A DNA stretch of 25,931 nt from JAAYHC01 sp964483175 (GTDB lineage Bacteria > Bacillota > UBA5301), in the NCBI GenBank assembly GCA_964483175.1, contig CAZAAT010000031.1:1-25931 (forward strand), written 5' to 3'. The notes under the pieces were generated by a model that was given only the letters and a program-made list of their open reading frames with translations, made no database searches and was not told the DNA's origin. A program made the position numbers and the translations under genes. The first letter of the stretch is position 1, and each line of letters begins with the position of its first letter. Positions 1 through 7,283 of this stretch are shown here, one piece after another.

Positions 1-2
1 GG

Positions 3-149
3 GCGAGGGTGACGGGGATCGCTCTGCTGGGCAACGCCGTTTTAATCTGGGGCTATCTCCTATTTTTGTATCGGTTGTTCAGCGTTAAAAACAGAAACCT
101 TCCCCCGCCAGAGAATACAGGGGAAGGCCATATTGTTCAAGGTTTCTAA
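3..149 (+). CDS. C-terminal end of a membrane protein (5' end outside window)
   Basis: An open frame runs from the window edge to a TAA at 147-149. It encodes about 48 residues: a hydrophobic helix (GIALLGNAVLIWGYLLFLYR) followed by a basic then proline-rich tail (FSVKNRNLPPPENTGEG). The pattern of one membrane helix with a positively charged flank looks like the last helix of an integral membrane protein. Its stop overlaps the stop of the convergent amidase gene by a few bases, a common arrangement for two real genes. The family cannot be recognised from this much sequence. The amidase terminator lies within its last codons, which lowers confidence a little. Confidence 0.45.
   Translation, partial: ARVTGIALLGNAVLIWGYLLFLYRLFSVKNRNLPPPENTGEGHIVQGF
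87..127 (-). terminator. Rho-independent terminator of the amidase gene
   Basis: The arms CCTTCCCC (98-105) and GGGGAAGG (120-127) are perfectly complementary with a 14-nt loop. Read on the minus strand, the stem is followed by TTTCTGTTTTT, a good U-tract. It sits just downstream of the amidase stop. Confidence 0.75.
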
Positions 150-859
150 CGTGCTGTCTCAAAAGATGAATTGCTGAAGTAGCGCTTGATTCCTTCAAAA
201 ATACCCTGGCTCGCTTTATATCTGTAAGCCGGATCGGCAAGCCTCTTTTCCTCCCAGTAGTTCGAGATGAATCCGACCTCAACAAGGATGGCCGGCATGC
301 GAGTATTGCGGAGGACGTAATAAGGGGATGATTTCACTCCGTGATCATGTGAGCCTAATGCCGCTACCAAGGAATTTTGAACGCTTTCAGCGAGCTGTCT
401 GCCTTTGGCAGAGCCGTAATAATACGTAGTAGTCCCGACGATATTGCGGTCCCTATTAGCATCATTATGAATGCTAACAAATAGATCCGCGTTGGCCTGG
501 TTGGCGATATGTACCCTGGTTTCCAGTTGATTTCTCGTTTTTGATTCGGGAGAAATATCAGTTTCCCGGGTCATGATCACGGTTGCTCCGGCTGCCTCGA
601 GCATTGTTTTCAAGTCCTTGGCGATGAACAAGACATTGGTTTTCTCCCACGTCTTTCCGCTCGCTCCCACAGCGCCCGCATTATACCCGCCATGTCCGGG
701 GTCAACAACAATCACTTTGCCTTTAATGCTATCAGTTTTTGTCCGTGAGGGGGTGAGATCAGCCAGACCACCGCTGGCAACTGAGTCAGCTGAGCCACCG
801 CTGAAAAAGTAGATCCCCAATAGTAATATGGTAGCCCAAATGCTTGAACGAAGCTTCAC
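146..859 (-). CDS. N-acetylmuramoyl-L-alanine amidase (Amidase_3), secreted, CwlD-sized
   Basis: Zinc-dependent amidase that cuts the bond between N-acetylmuramic acid and the stem peptide of peptidoglycan, acting outside the cytoplasmic membrane. The N-terminus is a signal peptide or anchor (ATILLLGIYFFSGGSADS). The catalytic domain has the expected motifs in order: VIVVDPGHGG with the first zinc His, WEKTNV with the zinc Glu, FVSIHNDA with the second His, and ILVEVGFISN with the catalytic Glu. The 237-residue length equals that of Bacillus CwlD, which makes spore-cortex muramic lactam, and a sporulation gene pair lies elsewhere in the window; but general autolysins of this family look the same, so the CwlD role is only possible. 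Start is GTG at 857-859, preceded by AAGGGAG eight bases upstream. It follows the cytochrome gene on the same strand after a 115-base gap and ends at its own terminator. Confidence 0.93.
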   Translation of the reverse strand: MKLRSSIWATILLLGIYFFSGGSADSVASGGLADLTPSRTKTDSIKGKVIVVDPGHGGYNAGAVGASGKTWEKTNVLFIAKDLKTMLEAAGATVIMTRETDISPESKTRNQLETRVHIANQANADLFVSIHNDANRDRNIVGTTTYYYGSAKGRQLAESVQNSLVAALGSHDHGVKSSPYYVLRNTRMPAILVEVGFISNYWEEKRLADPAYRYKASQGIFEGIKRYFSNSSFETAR

Positions 860-974
860 TTGTTTTTCTCCCTTCTTGCTACAAATGCTGGTGCGACCAG
901 AGGGCTTACCTTTACTTATTTACTGCTTTGGCAGGTGGGTTTCCTTGATGAAATAAAAGCATGCTCTGGGGGGA
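860..974 (-). other. Spacer between cytochrome c and amidase genes, with stem-loop potential
   Basis: This leader holds a perfect short hairpin CTGGT-CGC-ACCAG (plus coordinates 888-900) and a second CTGC-CAAA-GCAG. A possible closing stem is CCAGAG (897-902) with CTCTGG (963-968), which would compete with the first hairpin. It could be an amidase leader or a processing site. I recognise no riboswitch consensus in it. Confidence 0.25.
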
Positions 975-1655
975 TTATCCATAAGCTTTTAGGGTTTTTA
1001 GGAAAGAAATCAAGTCTGTCAGGTTTTTGCCCTGTATTTGAAAGCGGGGCATCGAGTAGTCCAGGCGCTTTCCCTGTGAGTCTATTCCGCGCGTGATCGC
1101 ATCTTTAAGGGTGTCGTCTGTATACGCCGGGCGTAGCGAATCGCCGCCGCCGAGATCAGAGCGGAGGGTCTGATTATCGATGGCTGGAACAACAACTGAC
1201 CAGTTTCGCATCTGTAGAAAACCTCCCCTGCCGGTTTCCCCATGACATCCAGCACAACTGAGATCCGTTTGCAAGCGTCCGGTATTGCGTACTTGGGCCA
1301 GAATCGGTTCACCATCGAGGGTAACGAGAGAGTAGTAAATGCTTTCGCCGTTAGAGGAGTAAGATTCTTGCGGATCCTGGTTATTGGAGTTTCCCGGGAA
1401 ATAGGGACCGGGAACCGGTCCAAACCCTGTGTTTCCATCGGAGTTTCCGGGGTAGATTTCTTCGGGATCTTGCCAGCCTTGCGGTGGTAAATAAGGGCCA
1501 AATTCAGAGCTCCACGGGGGCCCACCCGGCCTGGCCGGATAATACCCGGGGTCGGCCAAGAAACCGCTTCCGTTGTTAAGTTGAGTTACGAAAACGCCGA
1601 CGATCCCGATGGCCAGCAAGCCAATGCCCAAATATCGAAAGAGACGAGGTTTCAC
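975..1655 (-). CDS. Membrane-anchored monohaem c-type cytochrome
   Basis: Electron carrier on the outer face of the cytoplasmic membrane. An N-terminal helix (YLGIGLLAIGIVGVFVTQL) anchors it. A long Pro/Gly/Asn-rich linker follows (residues about 30-95, with several PG and PGN repeats). The C-terminal half is a class I cytochrome c domain: CAGCH binds haem covalently, and YSMPRF near the end offers the axial Met. The single CXXCH and the C-terminal helix (LTDLISFLKTLKAYG) are typical of small electron-transfer cytochromes. Start is GTG, overlapping the TGA of the upstream SHOCT gene as GTGA, so the two are translationally coupled. The partner oxidase or reductase is not in the window. Haem attachment requires a Ccm or Ccs system; the nearby gene at 2478-3065 may be related to one. 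Confidence 0.88.
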   Translation of the reverse strand: MKPRLFRYLGIGLLAIGIVGVFVTQLNNGSGFLADPGYYPARPGGPPWSSEFGPYLPPQGWQDPEEIYPGNSDGNTGFGPVPGPYFPGNSNNQDPQESYSSNGESIYYSLVTLDGEPILAQVRNTGRLQTDLSCAGCHGETGRGGFLQMRNWSVVVPAIDNQTLRSDLGGGDSLRPAYTDDTLKDAITRGIDSQGKRLDYSMPRFQIQGKNLTDLISFLKTLKAYG

Positions 1656-1894
1656 TGGCTCTCCTCCTCAGCGAGATCTTGTTTCATCCGCAAGTATTCT
1701 TCCTGAGACAGTTCGCCTTTGGCATACCGTTGCCGTAAAATTTCGATGGCTGAATGCGGGCCGCCGACTTGTAGCGGTCTAGTTGTCAAATAAGACCGGA
1801 TTAAGAGGAAAACCCCAGCAATAATTAACATCCAGAACAGGGAGGGTAACAACGTCCAGATATTTAATCCTCCGCTAGGCCAAAAATGCATCAT
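1652..1894 (-). CDS. Small membrane protein with C-terminal SHOCT domain
   Basis: Eighty residues: one transmembrane helix (LPSLFWMLIIAGVFLLIRSYL, residues about 16-36), then a C-terminal SHOCT motif (EILRQRYAKGELSQEEYLRM). SHOCT is a short domain thought to aid oligomerisation and is frequent at the ends of small membrane proteins. The start ATG is preceded by GAGGTG six bases upstream. Its stop overlaps the cytochrome c start, so it is the first gene of a two-gene unit and may help to place or assemble the cytochrome; that role is inferred from coupling only. Confidence 0.85.
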   Translation of the reverse strand: MMHFWPSGGLNIWTLLPSLFWMLIIAGVFLLIRSYLTTRPLQVGGPHSAIEILRQRYAKGELSQEEYLRMKQDLAEEESQ

Positions 1895-1982
1895 ATTATC
1901 ACCTCTTGCAGGTAATATAACCGATATGACCGAAAATTTCTCTTGTTTTGAGTGAATATATGAATGGAGAGAGTATCAAGAA

Positions 1983-2474
1983 ATGATCATTCGCAACGCA
2001 GAAGAAAGAGATGTTCCGGCAATTACCGCAATATACAACGAAGCTGTTGTCGGTAGTACGGCTACTTTTGATCTTGATCCGGTGTCGGTAGCAGATCGTT
2101 TGGTGTGGTTTCGCAAGTACGGCGGAAGGTACCCGATTATCGCGGTTGAAACCGAGAACACCGGTGAGGTTATGGGTTGGGGCAGCCTGTCTCCCTATTC
2201 TGAAAAGCCTGGGTATCGCTTCACAGCCGAGCATTCAATCTATGTTTCCGCTAAGTATCACAACCAGGGTGTGGGCAAGGCCGTGCTCCAGGAGTTGCTT
2301 AGTTTGGCCAAACATCATGAATTTCATAGTTTGATAGCCCGGATCAGCAGTGAAAATACTGCCAGCCTCAAGTTACATACCAGCTTTGGGTTTGCTCAGG
2401 CAGGTGTATTACAGCAAGCAGGGTACAAGTTCAACCGCTGGATAGATATAGTATTGATGCAAAAACTGCTTTAA
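1983..2474 (+). CDS. GNAT N-acetyltransferase, phosphinothricin/amino-acid acetyltransferase type
   Basis: Transfers acetyl from acetyl-CoA to an amine, most likely a free amino acid or an analogue such as methionine sulfoximine. The N-terminus IIRNAEERDVPAITAIYNEA and the motif HSIYVSAKYHNQGVGKAVL (acetyl-CoA pyrophosphate loop QGVGK) match the Bar/Pat/YncA branch of GNAT, as does SSENTASLKLHTSFGF near the C-terminus. Its 163 residues equal the usual length. A GGAGAG site lies about ten bases before the ATG. It is divergent from the SHOCT gene and convergent with the 2478 gene, so probably monocistronic. The exact substrate cannot be read from sequence. Confidence 0.9.
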   Translation: MIIRNAEERDVPAITAIYNEAVVGSTATFDLDPVSVADRLVWFRKYGGRYPIIAVETENTGEVMGWGSLSPYSEKPGYRFTAEHSIYVSAKYHNQGVGKAVLQELLSLAKHHEFHSLIARISSENTASLKLHTSFGFAQAGVLQQAGYKFNRWIDIVLMQKLL

Positions 2475-2477
2475 AGC

Positions 2478-3065
2478 CTATCGAACTGTACCAGCCATCT
2501 TTTTGGTGATTTCCCACCCTACCAAGCCCATGGCTAACATTAAAGTTGCATATGATGCTTTCATCAGTGTGGTTCCGCTGCCAATGGGGTTTAACGGATG
2601 AATGACCCTCCCGGTGAAGTTTAGAGCCGACCAGATGAGTACAGCACCGCAGATTAAGGCCATCGCGGCACCGCGTTTGGTTGACAGATTTGCTGAGATT
2701 AACCAGCCACCGACACCCAAGAGCAAGATTGCCGGGGCTAGCAGATTGCGCGGTTCAGCCGTGGTCCAGCCTCCCCAGAGCACGATGCCGAGGACAGTAC
2801 CCACTATCCAACCGCCAAACCAGAGAATTGTGCCTGCTTTCCACAGTCCAGTGCTGTATTGGTACAGGATTTGGCGCGTGGAAATCAAATACCCTACAGC
2901 CAGAATAGCTGCGGCGTAAAAAGCAAGTAGAGCCACGGCATCAAATGAGGCATGCAAATATACCCACTTGATCCAGGCTCCCAGAGTTTTTTCCGCCGGC
3001 ATCACGATTAGGACCAGTCCGATGATCAGCAATAGAGCTGTGATATACCCTCGTTTTTGTTTCAT
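2478..3065 (-). CDS. Six-helix membrane protein with faint CcmC/HemX-like (cytochrome c assembly) features
   Basis: 195 residues starting at MKQKRG. A longer frame extends upstream but runs into the divergent ferritin-like gene, so the ATG at 3065 is preferred; its ribosome site (GGAAAGG) is weak. Six hydrophobic segments lie at about 8-23, 42-62, 78-97, 108-125, 132-150 and 170-185. Residues 35-42 (VYLHASFD) resemble the first external-His loop of CcmC (YVHVP). Residues 97-107 (WGGWTTAEPRN) sit where CcmC has WGTWWVWDAR, in the same order after a GT-rich helix. VIHPLNP (His156) resembles the second external-His loop. The tryptophan-rich WWD motif itself is lost. It could be a divergent haem-handling protein or an unrelated small membrane protein; a cytochrome c gene lies about 800 bases away. 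Confidence 0.7.
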   Translation of the reverse strand: MKQKRGYITALLLIIGLVLIVMPAEKTLGAWIKWVYLHASFDAVALLAFYAAAILAVGYLISTRQILYQYSTGLWKAGTILWFGGWIVGTVLGIVLWGGWTTAEPRNLLAPAILLLGVGGWLISANLSTKRGAAMALICGAVLIWSALNFTGRVIHPLNPIGSGTTLMKASYATLMLAMGLVGWEITKKMAGTVR

Positions 3066-3180
3066 GATGGTGCCACTGCCTTTCCGATCCTTTTTTTCTA
3101 GGTTGTATTCAATTTTCGTGGAGAGCCGGAAAACTCCTTTGGTGATACTAGGGGCAGTACACGTTTTAGGAGGGTTAATC

Positions 3181-3639
3181 ATGAGTGATGCGGCAAAACA
3201 GAGGATCATTAGCGCCCTAAATGCTGTTCTTAAAGGGGAACACATGGCAATACGATCCTATAACGAATTTGTTCATAATGCGCAAAACTACAGCATAAAA
3301 AATGAATTAGCCCGGATTCAGCGGGAGCATAAACGGCATGCGGCAGATATTGCTCAGCGGATTCAGGAGCTGGGTGGGAAGCCGGAAGAATCTACCGGAT
3401 TAGCGGGGATAATGGCCAGAACGATGATGGAAGTGGCGGAAATTACCGGCCAAACAGATTTGGATATTGCTAAAAGAGCTCTAGAAGGCGAGGATATCGG
3501 AATAAAGAGTGCGATAAAGCTTGTAGAGGGAAAGTTAGATCCGGTCTCTGAAAAACTAATCAGGCAGATTCTGAGCGCGGATCAAGCTCATCTCGATGCC
3601 CTGCGACAGCTGATCGATACCTACGAAAATCGCAATTGA
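3181..3639 (+). CDS. Ferritin-like four-helix protein (DUF2383/rubrerythrin-related)
   Basis: 152 residues, almost entirely helical. Carboxylate and His pairs recur in the ferritin-like pattern: GEHMAIRSY (helix A), QREHKRHAADI (helix B), EGEDIGIKSA (helix C) and SADQAHLDAL (helix D). Such proteins bind a di-iron site and serve in iron handling or oxidative-stress defence; the exact role is unknown. A perfect AGGAGG with seven bases spacing precedes the ATG at 3181. An in-frame upstream extension exists but lacks a ribosome site and overlaps the divergent gene, so I reject it. The gene stands alone between the divergent membrane-protein gene and the efflux operon. Confidence 0.85.
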   Translation: MSDAAKQRIISALNAVLKGEHMAIRSYNEFVHNAQNYSIKNELARIQREHKRHAADIAQRIQELGGKPEESTGLAGIMARTMMEVAEITGQTDLDIAKRALEGEDIGIKSAIKLVEGKLDPVSEKLIRQILSADQAHLDALRQLIDTYENRN

Positions 3640-3666
3640 GGTTGTACATGTAATTAATTAGGGGTG

Positions 3667-3695
3667 TTGACATTATTGCACACTCTAGGTAAAAT
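3667..3695 (+). promoter_or_regulatory. Sigma-A promoter of the efflux operon
   Basis: Consensus -35 TTGACA (3667-3672), a 17-base spacer and -10 TAAAAT (3690-3695) lie 43 bases before the tetR start. Near-perfect match in the only intergenic space ahead of the four-gene operon. Confidence 0.85.
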
Positions 3696-3706
3696 TGTGC
3701 TTGACT

Positions 3707-3718
3707 GACCGTCCGGTC
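3707..3718 (+). promoter_or_regulatory. Probable TetR operator
   Basis: GACCG-TC-CGGTC is a perfect dyad starting 12 bases after the -10 box, thus covering the transcription start. Bound repressor would block the start of transcription. GACCG/CGGTC half-sites are common for TetR/AcrR regulators, so autorepression by the next gene is the simple reading. Confidence 0.7.
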
Positions 3719-3737
3719 GAGAGGGGGAGGAGAAGTT

Positions 3738-4376
3738 GTGACGACGCAAAGAGACCTTTGCCCTAACCCTCCGGAGGAGACTAAGCTTAAGATCTTAGAT
3801 GCTGCGGCCAAGACCTTCGGGGAGTATGGTTACCATCAGGCAACGATGACAAAAATAGCCGAACAGGCTGGGGTGGCGAAGGGGACGGTGTACTGGTACT
3901 TCACCAGTAAAGAAGATTTGTTTCTTGGTCTACTTGATAATAGCTTAGACAAGCTCTACGCCAACTTGGAGCAGATTGTTACGGATCGAACTGACCCGAT
4001 TGAAAAACTGCGCCGATTTATCATGGCATATTTAGATTTTTTTGGAGGACAAAGTCATTTAGGGAAAATTATTAGCAATGGTGGAATTCAGGGTCTAAGC
4101 ACAGAGTTTTACCACAAGATGATTGAATGGCACGAGAAATTTGACCAGCTCAACTTTGCACTGATCAGTCAGGGTGTTAAAGCTGGTGTGTTTCGGGACG
4201 ATTTGGATGATAAGCACATGGCAAAGGTGTTAGCTGGTGTGGTCTCTTCGATCGGCAGCGAACAACTCTTCACTTTGGAGGAGATCAATAAGGAGGCCGA
4301 GACAGACCTAATTTTGACTCTATTTTTAGAGGGTATTAGCTCAAAACAAGCTAGGGTTTTAAGGGGAGTGAAATAA
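3738..4376 (+). CDS. TetR/AcrR-family repressor of the efflux operon
   Basis: 212 residues. The N-terminal helix-turn-helix is clear: KILDAAAKTFGEYGYHQATM, then KIAEQAGVAKGTVYWYF with the classic TVYWYF recognition helix and SKEDLF. The remainder is an alpha-helical ligand and dimer domain of usual length. Start is GTG, five bases after GGAGGAG. It is first in the operon, directly after a promoter with a dyad at +1, and its stop overlaps the tolC start (TAATG). The context argues that it senses a pump substrate and represses its own operon. The ligand is unknown. Confidence 0.93.
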   Translation: MTTQRDLCPNPPEETKLKILDAAAKTFGEYGYHQATMTKIAEQAGVAKGTVYWYFTSKEDLFLGLLDNSLDKLYANLEQIVTDRTDPIEKLRRFIMAYLDFFGGQSHLGKIISNGGIQGLSTEFYHKMIEWHEKFDQLNFALISQGVKAGVFRDDLDDKHMAKVLAGVVSSIGSEQLFTLEEINKEAETDLILTLFLEGISSKQARVLRGVK

Positions 4377-5707
4377 TGCCAATTTACCACAGAGTAACCA
4401 GGTCTGTGGCTGTTGTATTGTTAGTGATCATAGCTACAGCAATACCGGTACTGGCGGAAAGTATCGGGCAGATCAATCTAGATTTAGCGAGTGCAATCAA
4501 GTTGGCGGTGCAAAATGAGGTCAATCTCGGTACGGTCCAAGCTGGGGTAGCGGAGGCTCTGGCCCGGCTAGAGAAGGCGGAGGCCGGTAAGCGCCCGACC
4601 GCCACGGTGAGCAGTAGTTATACACGTTTGGGAGAGAAACCAGTTATCATGCCTGGCGTCGAAGGACCTCAGGATATTTTTACCACCACTCTCTCTGCAC
4701 AATGGCCCCTATATACCGGGGGCAAGGTCGACTCAGGACTAAAACTGGCTCGCTTGGGAGCGGACTCGGCACAGCTCGAATACGACCAGGCGGTTGACGA
4801 CTTGATCTACCGCGCTATTCAAGGTTATACCAACCTGCTCAAGGCGCGTAGCTTCGTCCAACTGGCCAGTGAGTTCGTCAGGACTACAGCCGAACATCTA
4901 AAATTCGTGGAGACCAATTATGAGTTGGGTTATGCCACCAAATCGGATCTGCTGGAAACCCGGGTTCGGCTCCGCCAAGCTGAACAAGGGTTCCTGCAAG
5001 CGCAGCATGGGGCGAAACTAGCTGAGGAGAGCTTGAAAAACCTACTTGGTATCCAAGCCGAATCCGAGCTGGTGTTGGCCGGCTTGCCCGTTCAAGGGGT
5101 CTCAGTGCCCGTTCCACCGCTCGCTGAGGCGATCAAATCGGCCATGGATAACCGACCGGAGTTAGAGCAACTCCGGATCGCTCAAGCTTTAGCTGAAGAG
5201 AACCTTCAGATGGCCGAATCCTACCGAAAGCCGATGGTAGTCGCGATAGGACAATATGATAGCCAGGGAGACAAGTTAAGCCTCGATGGCTCCTGGAGGT
5301 TAACCTTGAGCGCCCAATGGCAGCTTTACGATGGCGGAGCCGGGGCAGCTGGGGTGGCTGAGGCCCAAGCCGGATTGACCAAGGTCGAGAACTCTCTGGC
5401 TCAGGTCGAAAACGGTATCAGCCTTGAAGTTAGACAGAAACACTTGGCTGTTTCCGAGGCTATTCAAGCTAAAGAATTGGCAGCCTTGACCGTCAAACAG
5501 GCGCGGGAAAATTACGAATTTACCGAGGCCAAGTTCGAGTTGGGAGCAGCCACAAACCTTGAGGTCTTAACCGCTCAAAGCACTTTAAATCAAGCGCAAA
5601 ACAGTGAGATTAATGCTGAATATGACTATCATCTAGCTGTGTTAGATCTATACAAGGCGATGGGTCAGATTGAAAACTACATTGCGGGGGTAGATGTAAA
5701 TGCGTAA
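4376..5707 (+). CDS. tolC: TolC-family outer-membrane efflux protein
   Basis: 443 residues. Signal peptide MPIYHRVTRSVAVVLLVIIA, with likely cleavage after PVLA. The mature part shows the twofold OEP repeat: two halves each with long Ala/Gln/Glu-rich coiled-coil helices. The first half has the strand TATVSSSYTRLGEKP and WPLYTGGKVDSGLKLA. The second repeats it as GSWRLTLSAQWQLYDGGAG. The YTGG/YDGG turns and NYELGYATKSDLLETRVRL versus KFELGAATNLEVLTAQSTL are hallmarks of TolC halves. It forms the trimeric outer-membrane exit duct that docks to the adaptor. Presence of this gene implies an outer membrane. It overlaps the next gene by eight bases. Confidence 0.93.
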   Translation: MPIYHRVTRSVAVVLLVIIATAIPVLAESIGQINLDLASAIKLAVQNEVNLGTVQAGVAEALARLEKAEAGKRPTATVSSSYTRLGEKPVIMPGVEGPQDIFTTTLSAQWPLYTGGKVDSGLKLARLGADSAQLEYDQAVDDLIYRAIQGYTNLLKARSFVQLASEFVRTTAEHLKFVETNYELGYATKSDLLETRVRLRQAEQGFLQAQHGAKLAEESLKNLLGIQAESELVLAGLPVQGVSVPVPPLAEAIKSAMDNRPELEQLRIAQALAEENLQMAESYRKPMVVAIGQYDSQGDKLSLDGSWRLTLSAQWQLYDGGAGAAGVAEAQAGLTKVENSLAQVENGISLEVRQKHLAVSEAIQAKELAALTVKQARENYEFTEAKFELGAATNLEVLTAQSTLNQAQNSEINAEYDYHLAVLDLYKAMGQIENYIAGVDVNA

Positions 5708-7283
5708 AGGGCTGATCATAGTAGTTTTAATAGCTTTGTTAGCCACGGTTGGCTTCTTTATTATCGGAAAGAGTCAGCCCGAGAGTGCGGCCGTTGCAAC
5801 TTTAGCAACAGGTCAGGCGCAACCGGAAAGCTCGGAGAAGAGTATTCCGGTAGAGGTGGTTCGCGCCAGCCGGGGTGACTTAGTTCTGCAAACCACGTTC
5901 AATGTAACTTATTCAGCGAATAGTTCTATCCCGATTATTGCTAAGGTTTCCGGGACTGTAGATAAGGTTTTAGTTAAAGTAGGCGATACGGTCAAAAAAG
6001 GTCAAACGCTGTATATAATTGATGATCGCCAATATGCATTACAGGCTGCACAGGCTGAGGCCGCCTATGAGGCTGCTAAAGCCAATTTAGCACAGATCGA
6101 AAAAGGTGCTTCTAAAGAGGAATTAGAGCAGGCTGAGGCAGCGGTGATTCAAGCGGAAGCCGGATTAATCGGAGCGAAAAAGGGACTTGAGAATTCCGAA
6201 AAGATATTGGCCGACCGGACCCAGTTCAAGCAGGCCGTACAAGGTGCTGAAACTCAGGTCGACCTAGCTAAATCCCAGATCGAGGCGGCCAAGACCGGGG
6301 TAACCCAGGCCAAGATCGCCTATGAAAACGCGACATCCGAATACAACCGCATGCAGGAGCTCTTTAGCAAGGAGATGATCTCTCGGCAGCAACTCGACGG
6401 GATCAGGCTGCAATATGAGTCGGCCAAAGCCGGCTACGAAGCAGCGGTTGAACGGCTAAACCAAGCAGAAATTGGGCTAAAGGCGGCGGTCGAGGCCCTT
6501 GACTTGGCCAGAGAATCATATGCTGATCCCCGTGCGATGGTTGCTCAGGTAGATGCGGCCAAAACGCAGGTTGAGGTCGCAGAAGCCGGTTACCAGGCTG
6601 CGGTGGCCCGCTTGGCCATGGTCAAAAAGGGTGCTTCGGAAGAACAATTGATGGCCATCAGGGCACAGGTTAAACAAGCGAAAGCCGCTGTTGATCTGGC
6701 CCGGTTGCAGCTTGAGTATACGAAGGTAACTGCTCCAATTGCTGGTCAGGTGGCTCAGTTGAACGTCGAAGCGGGCAGTATATCTGCTCCTGGCTCACCT
6801 GCCGGGGTAATCACCGACCTTTCCACGATGAAAGCTTTGGCGGTGATTCCGGAGACTTACATCAATAAATTGGCAATTGGCCAAGAAGTATCTTTAACCG
6901 CTACCGCGATGCCGGGGACTAGTTTTGTGGGGAAGATTTCCTCGATCAGTCCGATGGCAGACCCACAGACTAGGCAGTTTCCAGTTGAAATCAGCGTTGC
7001 CAACGCCGATCGGCAGCTAAAAGCGGGAATGTTCGGCACAGTTTCCATCATAACTGGAAAAGCTTCTGATGCGCTAATCATTCCAACTTCTACAGTGATG
7101 TATCAGCATGGCCAACCCTATGTATATACCGTCGTCAACGGCCGGGCAACGGAGCAGTTGATTGACCTCGGGCTAAGTGACAACGAGTATGTTGAGGTAG
7201 TTGCGGGATTGGCCGAAGATAGTGTGGTTATCAGCAAAGGTCAGCATCAGGTCCAAAACGGTTCGTTGGTTGAGGTGAAGTAA
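5700..7283 (+). CDS. RND efflux periplasmic adaptor (HlyD/AcrA membrane-fusion protein) with extended hairpin
   Basis: 527 residues against about 350-420 for most RND adaptors. An N-terminal helix (LIIVVLIALLATVGFFIIG) anchors it. The lipoyl domain is split: residues about 78-110 (AKVSGTVDKVLVKVGDTV) and 341-376 (TKVTAPIAGQVAQLNVEAGS). Between them lies a coiled-coil hairpin of about 230 residues, rich in Ala, Glu and Gln. Its two arms carry a mirrored motif, KGASKEEL (135-142) and KGASEEQL (310-317). The beta-barrel and membrane-proximal domains follow (IPETYINKLAIGQEVSL, GKISSISPMADPQTRQFPV, LIIPTSTVMYQHGQPYVY). It bridges the RND pump and TolC across the periplasm. The ATG lies inside the tolC end and the stop abuts the pump ATG. 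Confidence 0.93.
   Translation: MRKGLIIVVLIALLATVGFFIIGKSQPESAAVATLATGQAQPESSEKSIPVEVVRASRGDLVLQTTFNVTYSANSSIPIIAKVSGTVDKVLVKVGDTVKKGQTLYIIDDRQYALQAAQAEAAYEAAKANLAQIEKGASKEELEQAEAAVIQAEAGLIGAKKGLENSEKILADRTQFKQAVQGAETQVDLAKSQIEAAKTGVTQAKIAYENATSEYNRMQELFSKEMISRQQLDGIRLQYESAKAGYEAAVERLNQAEIGLKAAVEALDLARESYADPRAMVAQVDAAKTQVEVAEAGYQAAVARLAMVKKGASEEQLMAIRAQVKQAKAAVDLARLQLEYTKVTAPIAGQVAQLNVEAGSISAPGSPAGVITDLSTMKALAVIPETYINKLAIGQEVSLTATAMPGTSFVGKISSISPMADPQTRQFPVEISVANADRQLKAGMFGTVSIITGKASDALIIPTSTVMYQHGQPYVYTVVNGRATEQLIDLGLSDNEYVEVVAGLAEDSVVISKGQHQVQNGSLVEVK

Noticed and set aside
860..974. c-di-GMP-type riboswitch in the amidase leader
   Set aside because: Short GC stems and an AAAGC loop are present, but the CACAGGGCAAACC core and its partner are missing.
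3066..3245. N-terminal extension of the 2478 membrane protein
   Set aside because: The extension would overlap the AGGAGG and start of the ferritin-like gene and has no ribosome site; the ATG at 3065 is better.
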